A stretch of DNA of 64,000 bases from CAWAND01 sp963797485 (lineage in GTDB: Bacteria; Chloroflexota; Anaerolineae; Anaerolineales; E44-bin32). This document shows, one piece after another, positions 46,502-54,749 of the stretch. Location of the stretch: NCBI GenBank assembly GCA_963797485.1, contig CAWCPF010000003.1, forward strand, positions 744,001 through 808,000, given 5' to 3'. Both the position numbers and the translations under genes were made by a program. How positions within the stretch are numbered: position 1 is the first letter of the stretch; every line of letters begins with the position of its first letter. Under the pieces are notes generated by a model. It was not told where the DNA came from and searched no databases. It worked only from the letters and a program-made list of their open reading frames with translations.

Positions 46502-47443
46502 GGCTGACTCCAAAAGGGTTCGTCGAGGTATCTAGTGCCTGAGTCGGGCAGCACAACCACGATGACGCCGCGCGTCATCTCCCCCGCCAGCTCCATGGCG
46601 GCGGCCATGGCCGCCCCGGCGGAAATTCCCACCAGCAGGCCCTCTTCACGGGCCAGCCGGCGGGTCATGGCGTAGGCCAACTCGGTGGCAACCGGGATGG
46701 TTCGGTCCGGGAGGCCGGCATCAAAGATCGGCGGGACCTCGGACGTGGGCAGATGCTTGAGGCCTTCGATGCCGTGGAGCGGCCCATCGGGTTGAACGGC
46801 GACCAGCCTGGAATGCGGGGCATGTTGGCGAAGGTAGCGTCCGGTGCCGGTCAGTGTGCCGGTCGTCCCCAGTCCGCTCACAAAATGGGTGACAGCCCCC
46901 TGGGTCTGTGCCATGATCTCGGGGCCGGTGGTGCGGTAGTGGGCTTGCCAGTTAGCAGGGTTGGCGTACTGGTCGGCGTAGAAGAAACGCTCGGGTTCGT
47001 CAGCCGCCATGCCTGCCGCCACCACGCGTGCGCCGTCGGAACCCTCCAGGGGGTCGGTCAGAATGAGCTCGGCGCCGAGGGCGCGCAGGATCGCCAGTCG
47101 GGCCGCTCCGGCGTTGGATGGAACCGCCAGGTGGACTCGCAGCCCAAAGGCGGGCGCCAGGGTGGCATAGGCGATGCCCATGTTGCCGGAGGTCGAGTTC
47201 GAGCAGAGTCCGGCCAGGTTCAAGGCCGCCCGACTGCAGCCCCGCCTGGATGATGGCCAGAGCCGGGCGGTCCTTGACCGAGCCGCCGGGATTGAGCCAT
47301 TCGGCCTTGGCCAGCACGCGCACGTCGGGCGACAGAGATTGTGTCAGGCGCGTCACCGGTATCAGCGGCGTGCCTCCCACCTGGTCGCCCAGCGGGGTCC
47401 GGGGCAGGTTCCAATCCGAAGGTTGTGAGTGGATTACGGCCAT
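46498..47443 (-). CDS. cysM: PLP-dependent cysteine synthase, CysM type (frameshifted)
   Basis: About 315 residues of the cysteine synthase fold. LNPGGSVKDRPALAIIQ has the PLP Lys, and STSGNMGIAYA and SGLGTTGTLTGTGRYL bind the phosphate and cofactor. In mycobacteria CysM uses O-phosphoserine and the CysO thiocarboxylate rather than O-acetylserine and sulfide; the presence of cysO and mec suggests the same here. The frame breaks near 47205-47240: one extra C gives RTLLESTSGNMG. Start is ATG 47443. Expression is probably controlled by the leader peptide at 47605-47640. Confidence 0.85.
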
Positions 47444-47604
47444 GCGATCGCTGCCTGGGAATGAAAAGCGGCCACCGAATGCGAGGTGTCGGGTGCTCCG
47501 CAAGCGAACCTGCGGTTCAGCTCTGCGGGGGTACGCCGCTGCTCGCCGGTTGGCCGCCAGGGCTCCCGGGGGAGCCTCAGCCGGTGCTGCTCAAGGCGAG
47601 CTGG
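47444..47604 (-). promoter_or_regulatory. Structured leader of cysM
   Basis: About 160 bases on the minus strand with GGCTCCC-CC-GGGAGCC, CCGCA-N8-TGCGG (about 47514-47497), and an imperfect hairpin ending GGTGGCCGC followed by TTTTC (about 47495-47460). These could form the competing structures of an attenuator. No T-box, SAM or cobalamin riboswitch features were recognised. Confidence 0.45.
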
Positions 47605-47640
47605 CTAACGCCCCCGCCTAAGACAGGTGCAATTTGGCAT
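47605..47640 (-). CDS. Cys-containing leader peptide of cysM (11 aa)
   Basis: On the minus strand ATG 47640 lies 9 bases after GAGGA and encodes MPNCTCLRRGR then TAG. Two of the first six codons are Cys. The frame end GCGGGGGC (about 47616-47609) can pair with CCCCCGC (47531-47525) further down. The layout copies the aspS leader: short peptide of the relevant amino acid, Arg-rich G-rich end, hairpin, gene. Attenuation is inferred. Confidence 0.55.
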   Translation of the reverse strand: MPNCTCLRRGR

Positions 47641-47683
47641 GCTGTCCAATCCTCGATCCGAATTTATATGAACAACTTGAGCG

Positions 47684-47713
47684 ATATTATCGCGCCCCGA
47701 AGCGAATGTCAAG
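47684..47713 (-). promoter_or_regulatory. Promoter of the cysM leader
   Basis: On the minus strand a consensus TTGACA (47713-47708) and TAATAT (47689-47684) are 18 bases apart. The start near 47677 lies 37 bases before the leader-peptide ATG. Confidence 0.65.
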
Positions 47714-47721
47714 AATGAAGA

Positions 47722-48540
47722 TCAGAAAACGATCGATCGCCCCAGGATCACAGCGTACAGCAGGCCGACCACAACCGCGGCTGCCAGCCAGACGGGCTGG
47801 CGGTGGATCTCCAACGCCGGGCCGGGGACCTTGACGAACATCTTGGCCCGGAACCACTGCATCATCCACAACAGCGGGGACAGGCCGCCGGCGACCGCCA
47901 GAAGGCCGGCCACCACCGGCAAACTGCCAAATCCGGCTGGGCTCATCAGCCCCGCCAGAAGCACCACCACCAGAGACGTGGCGTACGCCAGCAGTCCCAT
48001 CTGCGTGGCTCGGCCATACAGGTCGTCTAGGGTGCCGCCGATGTGCCGCCCCAATTCCCGCAATGCCAACCAAACGAAGCCCATGAACAACCCCGCCCCC
48101 ACAAAGCTCATGATCACCCGCCAAAGTCCGGCCGGTTCCCAGCCGGCTATGACGTCGGCGATGTCGCCCACATTGGCAATGCCAGAAAAGAGTCCGTAGC
48201 CGGAACCGTAAAGCCAATTCATGAGCATCAACAACCAGACCAGGAGCCAGACGGCCTGGCTGGTACGGGACTTGGTGCGGATCCACACCCACAGGAGCGT
48301 GCCCAACACCAGGTTGAACACCGGCGCTGAGCCGGCCACAAGTTTCGCTTGCAGGACAGTCGGCGCCTGGCAGTCCACAAACAGCGCTGAGTACAGCTTT
48401 AGGTGCGCGCCCACCGCCAGGCAGGTGAGCGCGTGGACACCTTCGTGCACGCCCACATTCAGGCTGATGGCCATGGTGGACAAGGCGACCACCATGAGGG
48501 CATCGATCTTTGGCTTACGACCAGCTTCCTGTGCAGACAT
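47722..48540 (-). CDS. Polytopic membrane protein with an HExxH-like motif
   Basis: A 272-residue protein with six to eight hydrophobic helices. HEGVHALTCLAVGA in the first helix region resembles the HExxH of M50 site-2 proteases (HEGVH), but a matching LDG/NPDG-type aspartate motif was not recognised, so activity is uncertain. The start ATG 48540 is taken from the first strong homology (MSAQEAG). An operator-like palindrome lies 56 bases upstream. Confidence 0.6.
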   Translation of the reverse strand: MSAQEAGRKPKIDALMVVALSTMAISLNVGVHEGVHALTCLAVGAHLKLYSALFVDCQAPTVLQAKLVAGSAPVFNLVLGTLLWVWIRTKSRTSQAVWLLVWLLMLMNWLYGSGYGLFSGIANVGDIADVIAGWEPAGLWRVIMSFVGAGLFMGFVWLALRELGRHIGGTLDDLYGRATQMGLLAYATSLVVVLLAGLMSPAGFGSLPVVAGLLAVAGGLSPLLWMMQWFRAKMFVKVPGPALEIHRQPVWLAAAVVVGLLYAVILGRSIVF

Positions 48541-48595
48541 CAGGCGCCTCCCACGCGGGGCCCTTGACCCACAACCGGCTCCCATAGCGGTAAGT

Positions 48596-48613
48596 ATGTG
48601 AAGAATTTCACAA
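48596..48613. promoter_or_regulatory. 18-bp palindrome, Rex/CRP-like (ATGTGAA-N4-TTCACAA)
   Basis: Between folP (stop 48618) and the membrane-protein gene starting at 48540 on the same strand. One arm mismatch to consensus. Confidence 0.55.
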
Positions 48614-48617
48614 GCCC

Positions 48618-49514
48618 TTAACCTACTCTCCGGCGCACCAGCGCGTCGGCCATGCGCGCCACGCGCACCATGGCCGCCACGTCATGGACGCGTACGATGT
48701 CGGCGCCGCGGTCGATGCCGATGGCCACCGCCGCCGCCGTGCCCTCCAGGCGCTGGTCGGGCGGCAGGTCCAGCGTGAAGCCGACGAACGACTTGCGCGA
48801 CGGGCCGATCAGGATCGGGAACCCGAGGGCGCGGATTTCCGCCAGCCGATCGACCAGCTCCAGGCTCTGATCGACCGTCTTGCCAAAACCGATCCCGGGG
48901 TCGAGCACAATCGCCGCCTCCGGGATGCCGGCCGCCAGGGCGATCTCGACGCTGCTCATGAGCTCAGCCTTGATGTCGTCCATCAGGTTGTCGTATTCGA
49001 CGCCTACATAGCGGCCGCCCAACCGCTCGGCCAGCTCGGCCCGATTAGGGGTCAGACGGTTGTGCATCAGGATCACCGGCACGCCGCGGGCGGCCAGCCG
49101 CGGGGCCATGTCCGGGTCGGCGCGCAGCGCCCATACGTCATTGACCCACTGCGCGCCGGCGTCCAGCGCCGCTTCGGCGACGGCCGCCTTGGAGGTGTCG
49201 ACCGAGATAGGCAGCCGGGAAACCGCCGACACCGCCCGAATGACCGGGACGACGCGCCCGATCTCTTCATCCGCTTCAACCGGCTGCGAGCCCGGTCGCG
49301 TGCTCTCTCCGCCGACGTCCAACAGGTCGGCGCCGGCGGCCTCGAAAGCCCGGGCTTGGGCCAAAGCCGCCTCGACCGTCGCTTCGCCCTGAAGGAGGCC
49401 GTCGCCGGAAAAGCTGTCGACCGTCAGGTTGAGAATCCCCATCACGAACGTTCGGCGACCCCATTCCAGGCTCTGGTGGCCGAGCTTGAGGCTGGCGGAT
49501 TTGAGCGCCGGCAT
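48618..49514 (-). CDS. folP: Dihydropteroate synthase
   Basis: A 298-residue TIM-barrel enzyme joining p-aminobenzoate to hydroxymethyl-dihydropterin diphosphate in folate synthesis. Family marks: MGILNLTVDSFSGDG, DVGGESTRPGS, SVDTSKAAVAEAAL, VNDVWAL, LDPGIGFGKT and GPSRKSFVG. The Asn of the usual NVTPDSFSDGG loop is kept in a shortened form, LTVDSFSGDG. folK begins two bases away on the upstream side, so they form one operon. Confidence 0.92.
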   Translation of the reverse strand: MPALKSASLKLGHQSLEWGRRTFVMGILNLTVDSFSGDGLLQGEATVEAALAQARAFEAAGADLLDVGGESTRPGSQPVEADEEIGRVVPVIRAVSAVSRLPISVDTSKAAVAEAALDAGAQWVNDVWALRADPDMAPRLAARGVPVILMHNRLTPNRAELAERLGGRYVGVEYDNLMDDIKAELMSSVEIALAAGIPEAAIVLDPGIGFGKTVDQSLELVDRLAEIRALGFPILIGPSRKSFVGFTLDLPPDQRLEGTAAAVAIGIDRGADIVRVHDVAAMVRVARMADALVRRRVG

Positions 49515-49515
49515 G

Positions 49516-50034
49516 TCAGTCCAACTCCTGGGACGGTACCCGTCGCACCACGCCCTGGGCGCCCTCGGCCCTGGCCGCCAGCTCGGCGGCCGTCGCGCCG
49601 GTCCCGGGGATTTCGAGGTGGGGGTTGAGTTCGGCCAGCGGGATCAGGACAAAGGCGCGTTGGGCCAGGCGCGGGTGGGGGAGGCTCAACGCACCGCCTC
49701 GGGTTTCGGCCTGGTCATAGACCAGGATGTCGATGTCGATCAGGCGTGGACCGTAGCGGAAGGTCGATTCGCGTCCCATGCTGTGTTCAATGGCTTTGAC
49801 CGCCATCAACAGCGCCTCGGGCTCCAGTTCGGTCGTGCCCGATACAACCTGGTTCAAGAACGCCGGCTGGTCCTCAAAGCCCCACGGTTCGGTTTCGTAC
49901 ACCGATGACTGCCCCTCCAGGTTGACAGTCGGCGCCAGGCGTTCGAGCGCCTCGGTCAGGTTGGCGTCTCGGTCACCCAAGTTCGAACCCAGGCTCAGAT
50001 AGACTCGGCGGGGTGGGCTCACGCGGTGTGTCAT
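49516..50034 (-). CDS. folK: 2-amino-4-hydroxy-6-hydroxymethyldihydropteridine pyrophosphokinase
   Basis: A 172-residue HPPK that supplies the diphosphate substrate of FolP. LSLGSNLGDRDANL, SSVYETEPWGFEDQPAFLNQVV, RYGPRLIDIDILVYD and LPHPRLAQRAFVLIPLAEL are all present, including the Asp pair in DIDIL that binds magnesium. The open frame to 50415 upstream is antisense to the divergent amidase gene; ATG 50034 is the first start with homology. Confidence 0.92.
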   Translation of the reverse strand: MTHRVSPPRRVYLSLGSNLGDRDANLTEALERLAPTVNLEGQSSVYETEPWGFEDQPAFLNQVVSGTTELEPEALLMAVKAIEHSMGRESTFRYGPRLIDIDILVYDQAETRGGALSLPHPRLAQRAFVLIPLAELNPHLEIPGTGATAAELAARAEGAQGVVRRVPSQELD

Positions 50035-50133
50035 GCTCCTCGGCCCCGGCCGTGTTCCCGGCGCGTGCGCGCCGGTGGCAAGGGGTCCGAACCCCAAAGG
50101 TCCTGCTTGAGAATCGGCGGGTGAGAGTGTAGC

Positions 50134-50964
50134 ATGAATGGGCGTATGCCCGACCACAGCCTGCAAGACCTCGGACAGGGTGATGCGCCACCGGCGCGGC
50201 TGGTGATGCGCAACCTGGGCCTGACCCTGGTCGTTTCGGGGATCCTGGCGACGGTCTTCACGGCCTGGACGCCGGCCAGCCTCAATCCGGGCGAACTGGC
50301 AGCGCAGTTGGCTGCGGCTGTCGAAAGCGGTCCGGTTCCCACGGCGCTGCCGCAGGCGGCGATCGGCGACGTGACCGGCAGCCGAAACCTGGTGATCGGG
50401 ATCGTTTCCGGCCATTCGGGGATCAATCCCGATTTGGGTCTGCCCGATCCAGGCGCCGTTTGCCCCGACGGCTTGAACGAGCGCGACGTCAACTTACAGG
50501 TCGCCAAACTGGTTGTGCGCGGGCTGGAAGCCGCCGGTTTCAAACCCGATTTGCTAGAGGAATTCGATAAGCGCCTGGTCGGCTACCGGGCCGTGGCTCT
50601 GGTGTCGATCCATGCCGACTCCTGCCAGCCCATCAACAGCGAGGCCACCGGCTACAAGGTGTCGTCGGCTTTGGACACGGCCATTCCCGACCGGGCACAG
50701 CGCCTGACGGCCTGCATCGCCGACCGCTACGGCCAGGCCACCGGACTCCGCTATCACCCCAACAGCGTCACCACCGACATGACCTCGTATCACAGTTTCT
50801 ACGAAATCAACAGCCAGACGCCGGCGGCCATCATTGAAACCGGCTTCCTGTACCTGGACCGAGAATTCCTGACGGGGCACCCCGAAGATGCTGCGCGGGG
50901 CATCGTTGAAGGCATTCTATGTTATGTCAACAACGAGCCCGTCAACCTGCCGGCTGGAAACTGA
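50134..50964 (+). CDS. N-acetylmuramoyl-L-alanine amidase (Amidase_3)
   Basis: A 276-residue cell-wall hydrolase with an N-terminal membrane helix (about 28-45). The zinc ligands and catalytic Glu are visible: SGHSG, LNERDVNLQVAKL, SIHADSC and IETGFLYL. It cleaves the bond between muramic acid and the peptide stem. The transpeptidase gene follows after six bases, so the two may be co-expressed for wall remodelling. Confidence 0.88.
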   Translation: MNGRMPDHSLQDLGQGDAPPARLVMRNLGLTLVVSGILATVFTAWTPASLNPGELAAQLAAAVESGPVPTALPQAAIGDVTGSRNLVIGIVSGHSGINPDLGLPDPGAVCPDGLNERDVNLQVAKLVVRGLEAAGFKPDLLEEFDKRLVGYRAVALVSIHADSCQPINSEATGYKVSSALDTAIPDRAQRLTACIADRYGQATGLRYHPNSVTTDMTSYHSFYEINSQTPAAIIETGFLYLDREFLTGHPEDAARGIVEGILCYVNNEPVNLPAGN

Positions 50965-50970
50965 GCTTCC

Positions 50971-51969
50971 ATGGCCTCCCACCGCCGGCCGGCCAGACCG
51001 GACCTCCAAAGCACCCTGACAAGCGTGAAACAGGCCATGAAACGCGGCCAACGCGCCGAGGCCCGACGACTGGCACGCCTGGCCACCCGACTGGATCCCA
51101 GGTCCGAAGCGGCCTGGTTGATGCTGGCGGCGGTCTCCGATCCACGTCCAGGGTTGGCCTATGCCGCCCGCGCCCTGGACATTCATCCTGGCAGCCGGGC
51201 GGCGCGGAAGGCGATCCGATGGCTGGTTCGCCGCCTTCCGCCCGTCGAACGCCGTGAAGTCGTCCAACGGCTGCGGCTGCCTGAGGACCTCAAGCTCCAA
51301 CTGGTGCCCCCAGCCGCTCTGGCCCGGCGCAGGCTGGTGGCGCCTCAGACCCTGATCGCGCCCCTGGTCCTGGTGGCGGGTCTAATTCTGTGGTTCGGAA
51401 GCCAGCCGGCGGATGCGCAGCAGGGACACCTGGGTCCGGCGCCGGTGGACAAAGCCTCGCTGACTCCGACCCCCACCGAGACGCCCACGCCCACGTCGAC
51501 GCCCACCCAGACCCCGACGCCAATTCCCACGGATACCCCCACCCCGTCAGCCACGCCTACGCCGCGTCCCCAAACCTCCTGGGACTACGCCATCGATCCG
51601 TCAACTCTGGCCAACGAGGGCCGCTGGATCGACGTTGACCTGAGCGAGCAGAAGGTCATCGCCTATGAGGGCGACAAACCGGTGAACTCGTTCATCGTCT
51701 CAACCGGCGTCGCCGCCCACCCGACCGTCACCGGCCAGTTCCACATCTACGTGAAGTACACGGCCACCTTGATGGTCGGGCCGGGTTACTATTTGCCGAA
51801 TGTCCCCTTCACCATGTACTTCTACAAAGGCTATGCGCTCCATGGCACCTACTGGCATCACAATTTCGGCCACCCTATGAGCCATGGCTGTGTCAATCTG
51901 GTGACGTCCGATGCCGAATGGCTCTTCAACTGGGCTTCGGTCGGCACCCTGGTCAACGTCCACCCGTAA
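50971..51969 (+). CDS. L,D-transpeptidase with TPR-like N-terminus and Thr-Pro linker
   Basis: A 332-residue protein. Residues 10-110 are helical and TPR-like (ARRLARLATRLDPRSEAAWLMLAA), a membrane helix lies near 130-150, a Thr-Pro linker runs about 163-200, and the YkuD domain fills the rest, with HGTYWHHNFGHPMSHGCVNL holding the catalytic His and Cys. These enzymes make 3-3 peptidoglycan cross-links or attach proteins. The cytoplasmic TPR followed by a helix and an outside catalytic domain is an unusual layout. Confidence 0.9.
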   Translation: MASHRRPARPDLQSTLTSVKQAMKRGQRAEARRLARLATRLDPRSEAAWLMLAAVSDPRPGLAYAARALDIHPGSRAARKAIRWLVRRLPPVERREVVQRLRLPEDLKLQLVPPAALARRRLVAPQTLIAPLVLVAGLILWFGSQPADAQQGHLGPAPVDKASLTPTPTETPTPTSTPTQTPTPIPTDTPTPSATPTPRPQTSWDYAIDPSTLANEGRWIDVDLSEQKVIAYEGDKPVNSFIVSTGVAAHPTVTGQFHIYVKYTATLMVGPGYYLPNVPFTMYFYKGYALHGTYWHHNFGHPMSHGCVNLVTSDAEWLFNWASVGTLVNVHP

Positions 51970-52038
51970 TCGGGGCCGACTGCCCGGCCGGCTGGTCTGG
52001 AACTTGCACGATCCCCCGAATTGCACCAAGATAGCGGT

Positions 52039-52056
52039 TTGTGAAACTCTTCACAG
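52039..52056. promoter_or_regulatory. 18-bp palindrome, Rex/CRP-like (TTGTGAA-N4-TTCACAG)
   Basis: Ends in the first base of the AGGAGG of the second L,D-transpeptidase, so binding there would block initiation as well as transcription. One arm mismatch to consensus. Confidence 0.6.
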
Positions 52057-52065
52057 GAGGCCGTT

Positions 52066-53109
52066 TTGGCGTCTGACGCCTTCGAATTGAGCCAACGCCT
52101 TTCGCGCCGGGGATTCTTGAACCTGTCCCTGACCGGCTTAATGGCCCTGGCTTTACCCATGCGCCTGACGCGGCGCGAGGCCGACCTGCCCGCCGGCCAG
52201 TTGGGCGCGTGGCCGATCCCTCGGCAGATCTGTTCCGCCGGCCGTCATTCTCAAGCCCAAAGATCAAAACCCTGTGGCGGGATGATATCTTGCAGCTCGA
52301 CGGCGTGGCTGTGGGCGACCGCTTTCCGGAGCACAACACGATCTGGTACCTGGTCAAAGATTCGGGGTTCGTGCATTCGTCGGCCGTCCAACCTGTGCGC
52401 AATGAGCCCAACAAACCTTACTACGGGATCCCCTATAAGGGGATGCTGATGGAAGTCACGGTCCCTTACATAGACGCCTATTGGAAGCCGAAGAGCACGG
52501 CCGACTTAGCCTACCGTTACTACTACGGCTCGACCTTCTGGGTGAACGGCATCAGCCAGGATGTGAACGAACACAAGTGGTACCGCATCCTGGACGACAA
52601 ATGGGACTACCGCTACTATGCACACGCCGAAGCCTTCCGTCCCATTGCGGTGTCAGAGCTGACGCCAATCTCGCCCCAGGTGCCGGCCTCAGGACAAGCG
52701 CATCGTAGTCGACCTGGCCAACCAGTGGATCGAGTGCTACGAGGGCTCGGATCTGGCCTTCACCACCAAGATCTCGTCCGGGCAGCTCGCCGAGGATGGA
52801 TCGTATTGGACACCCCAGGGCGCCTTCATGACCTTCCGCAAGCGCCCGTCACGCCACATGGCGGCCGGCAATCTGGCAACGGGTTATGACCTGCCCGGCG
52901 TTCCATGGGTGTGTTACATCACCGACAACGGCGTGTCCTTTCACGGCACCTACTGGCACAATGATTTTGGCGTGCCCCGCAGCCATGGGTGCATCAACAT
53001 GACCCCGGCCGCCTCCAAATGGCTCTATCGCTGGACGGCTCCGATCGTACCGGCCGAAGATCAGGAAATCTGGCTCGACCAGGGTACCCCGGTCGCCATC
53101 CACATCTAG
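52066..53109 (+). CDS. L,D-transpeptidase with twin-arginine signal (two frameshifts)
   Basis: Begins at TTG 52066 after AGGAGG with a twin-arginine-type signal, SRRGFLNLSLTGLMALALP. After a lost base near 52200-52215 the middle (TLWRDDILQLDGVAVGDRFPE, WYRILDDKWDYRYYAHAEAF) reads in another frame; after an extra base near 52685 the C-terminal YkuD domain follows (KRIVVDLANQWIECYEG, HGTYWHNDFGVPRSHGCINM). Corrected length is about 347 residues. It differs from the first transpeptidase in lacking the TPR part and in export route. Confidence 0.8.
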
Positions 53110-53193
53110 TACCCAGTCAACATGGTTGCGTCGGGTTTGCTTGAGCCGTCCACTGAACCGGCGAGCCCATTCTAGTCATTGGTGCTGGGCACC
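53104..53193. repeat. ~90-bp repeated element, copy 2
   Basis: Begins ATCTAGTACCCAGTCAAC, the TAG being the stop of the transpeptidase gene, and ends CTGGGCACC. Shares GGTTGCGTCGG and GGCGAGCCC with copy 1 at 43482. Both copies sit flush with gene ends. Confidence 0.7.
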
Positions 53194-53304
53194 AGCCGCG
53201 CCCCCTGGACTTCACGCGTCCCGCCCCTCGGCTGACTTATAATGCGCCTGGGGGCGTTTTTGGTGGGGGCACGCTTCGATCTGACCCAGGAGACGCATGA
53301 CCCG

Positions 53305-53728
53305 ATGGCCAGCAGGGCGCTCTTCGCAGGGCTGATTTCTGACCAGTACGAGCGGCCGGTGCCGGTGTCCTATGTGGGCGAGGACGCGGTCTACGTCATT
53401 GACGACGACGGGTTTCAACGCCACATCGACAGCGAATTCGTCGACCGCCAGGTGCTCAACCAGCTCCGGCAGGCTATCCAGGGCCACGAGGAGATCATCA
53501 CCGAAGGCACGATGAAGATGCTCGGGCAGGAGGATATTTTCACCAAGGCCATGATTAAAATCCTCCCTGGAGAACATCGGCGACCAGTTCGATGCGCTGC
53601 TGGCGTCCGGGCTGCCGGACGAAGCCCGGACGTGGCTGGGAATGTCCGGCTTCCGGGTCATAGTGGACGAACACGGCCAAGTGCTCAGCGTGGAGCAGCC
53701 CGGCACCACCGACGACGGCGAGGAATAG
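53305..53728 (+). CDS. Conserved hypothetical protein (frameshifted)
   Basis: About 141 residues: MASRALFAGLISDQYERPVPVSY onward, with YVIDDDGFQRHIDSEFVDRQ, and after a frame change near 53565-53575 LENIGDQFDALLASGLPDEARTWLGMSGFRVIVDEHG to TAG at 53728. Acidic and cytoplasmic. No family recognised by eye; the clean second half suggests a sequence error rather than decay. Confidence 0.55.
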
Positions 53729-53822
53729 CCCCTGACGGCTGCCCCGTGTTGGCCGCCAGGCGTCCTATGGATTTCTTATGTTCCCCGGCCTAAAATGGGG
53801 GTAATCTGCGGTTTCGAAAGGT

Positions 53823-54668
53823 GTGATGCGAGTGGCACTCTCTGAATACATTCAAGACGTGTCTGAGTTGACGTTTGAGCAGGACGTTGTCATGCGGTCG
53901 CATGAGGTGCCCGTGGTGGTGGATTTTTGGGCGCCTTGGTGCGATCCGTGCCGCATGTTGGGGCCGGTGCTTGAGCGCCTGGCCATCGAAGGCGGAGGCC
54001 GATTCTGGCTCGCCCGGGTCAATGTCGATGAGAACCCGAGCCTGGCGGTGCGCTTCGGCGTCCAGGGTATTCCGGCCGTCAAAGCCTTTCGCAACGGTGA
54101 AGTGGCGGCCCAGTTCGTCGGCGCGCAGCCGGAGGCTGTCGTCCGGCGCTTTGTGGACAACCTGGCACCGAGCCCGGCCACGGCGGCCGTCGCCCAGGGC
54201 ATGAGTCTGCTGGGGACCCGCCATTGGGACCAGGCAGAACGGGCCTTCCGGGACGTGCTGGCCGAAGACGAGACCAACTCGCCGGCGGCCCTGGGATTGC
54301 TGAAGACCCTGCTGGCGCAGGGCAAGGGAGCCGAGGCGCTTCAAACCCTGAATGAGTTCCCTTCGGGGACGGAGTGGGTGGCTGCCCAGAAGCTCAAGCC
54401 GCTGGCCCAGCTCCTGGTCGAGGCCGAAGGCGCGGAAGCCGGCGGAGATGATGACCCTGCCCAGGCCCAGATGCACCAGGCCGCTCGCCTGATCGGCCGC
54501 GGCAATCTCGAAGCGGCGATGGACGGCTTGCTGGACATCCTGCGGCATGACAAGCACTACCGCGACGGCCTGCCGAAGGACGTCCTCTTGGGGTTGTTCA
54601 CCCTCCTGGGTGACCAGGACCCCCTCACTCGCCAGTACCGAGACGAACTCGCATCAGTTTTGTTTTGA
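53823..54668 (+). CDS. Thioredoxin-TPR protein (YbbN/CnoX-like)
   Basis: A 281-residue protein. Residues about 10-115 form a thioredoxin domain with VDFWAPWCDPCR, an active site with Asp in place of Gly, and the cis-Pro in GIPAVKAF. Residues about 120-280 are TPR-like helices (GMSLLGTRHWDQAERAFRDVL, AARLIGRGNLEAAMDGLL). This layout is that of YbbN/CnoX, a chaperone-holdase that protects proteins from oxidation and cooperates with GroEL or DnaK. A TAAAAT box lies near 53793. Confidence 0.88.
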   Translation: MMRVALSEYIQDVSELTFEQDVVMRSHEVPVVVDFWAPWCDPCRMLGPVLERLAIEGGGRFWLARVNVDENPSLAVRFGVQGIPAVKAFRNGEVAAQFVGAQPEAVVRRFVDNLAPSPATAAVAQGMSLLGTRHWDQAERAFRDVLAEDETNSPAALGLLKTLLAQGKGAEALQTLNEFPSGTEWVAAQKLKPLAQLLVEAEGAEAGGDDDPAQAQMHQAARLIGRGNLEAAMDGLLDILRHDKHYRDGLPKDVLLGLFTLLGDQDPLTRQYRDELASVLF

Positions 54669-54749
54669 TCGGTCGGCAGTTTGACTGGATTTGGCCGCGC
54701 CGCCCAACGGTGCGGTCCCGTATTCTTGGCAGGTGAGTCCAATCGGCCC

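Noticed and set aside
47444..47680. SAM, cobalamin or Cys T-box element upstream of cysM
   Set aside because: No T-box sequence (TGGNACCGCG), no SAM or cobalamin core was found; the leader-peptide model explains the region better.
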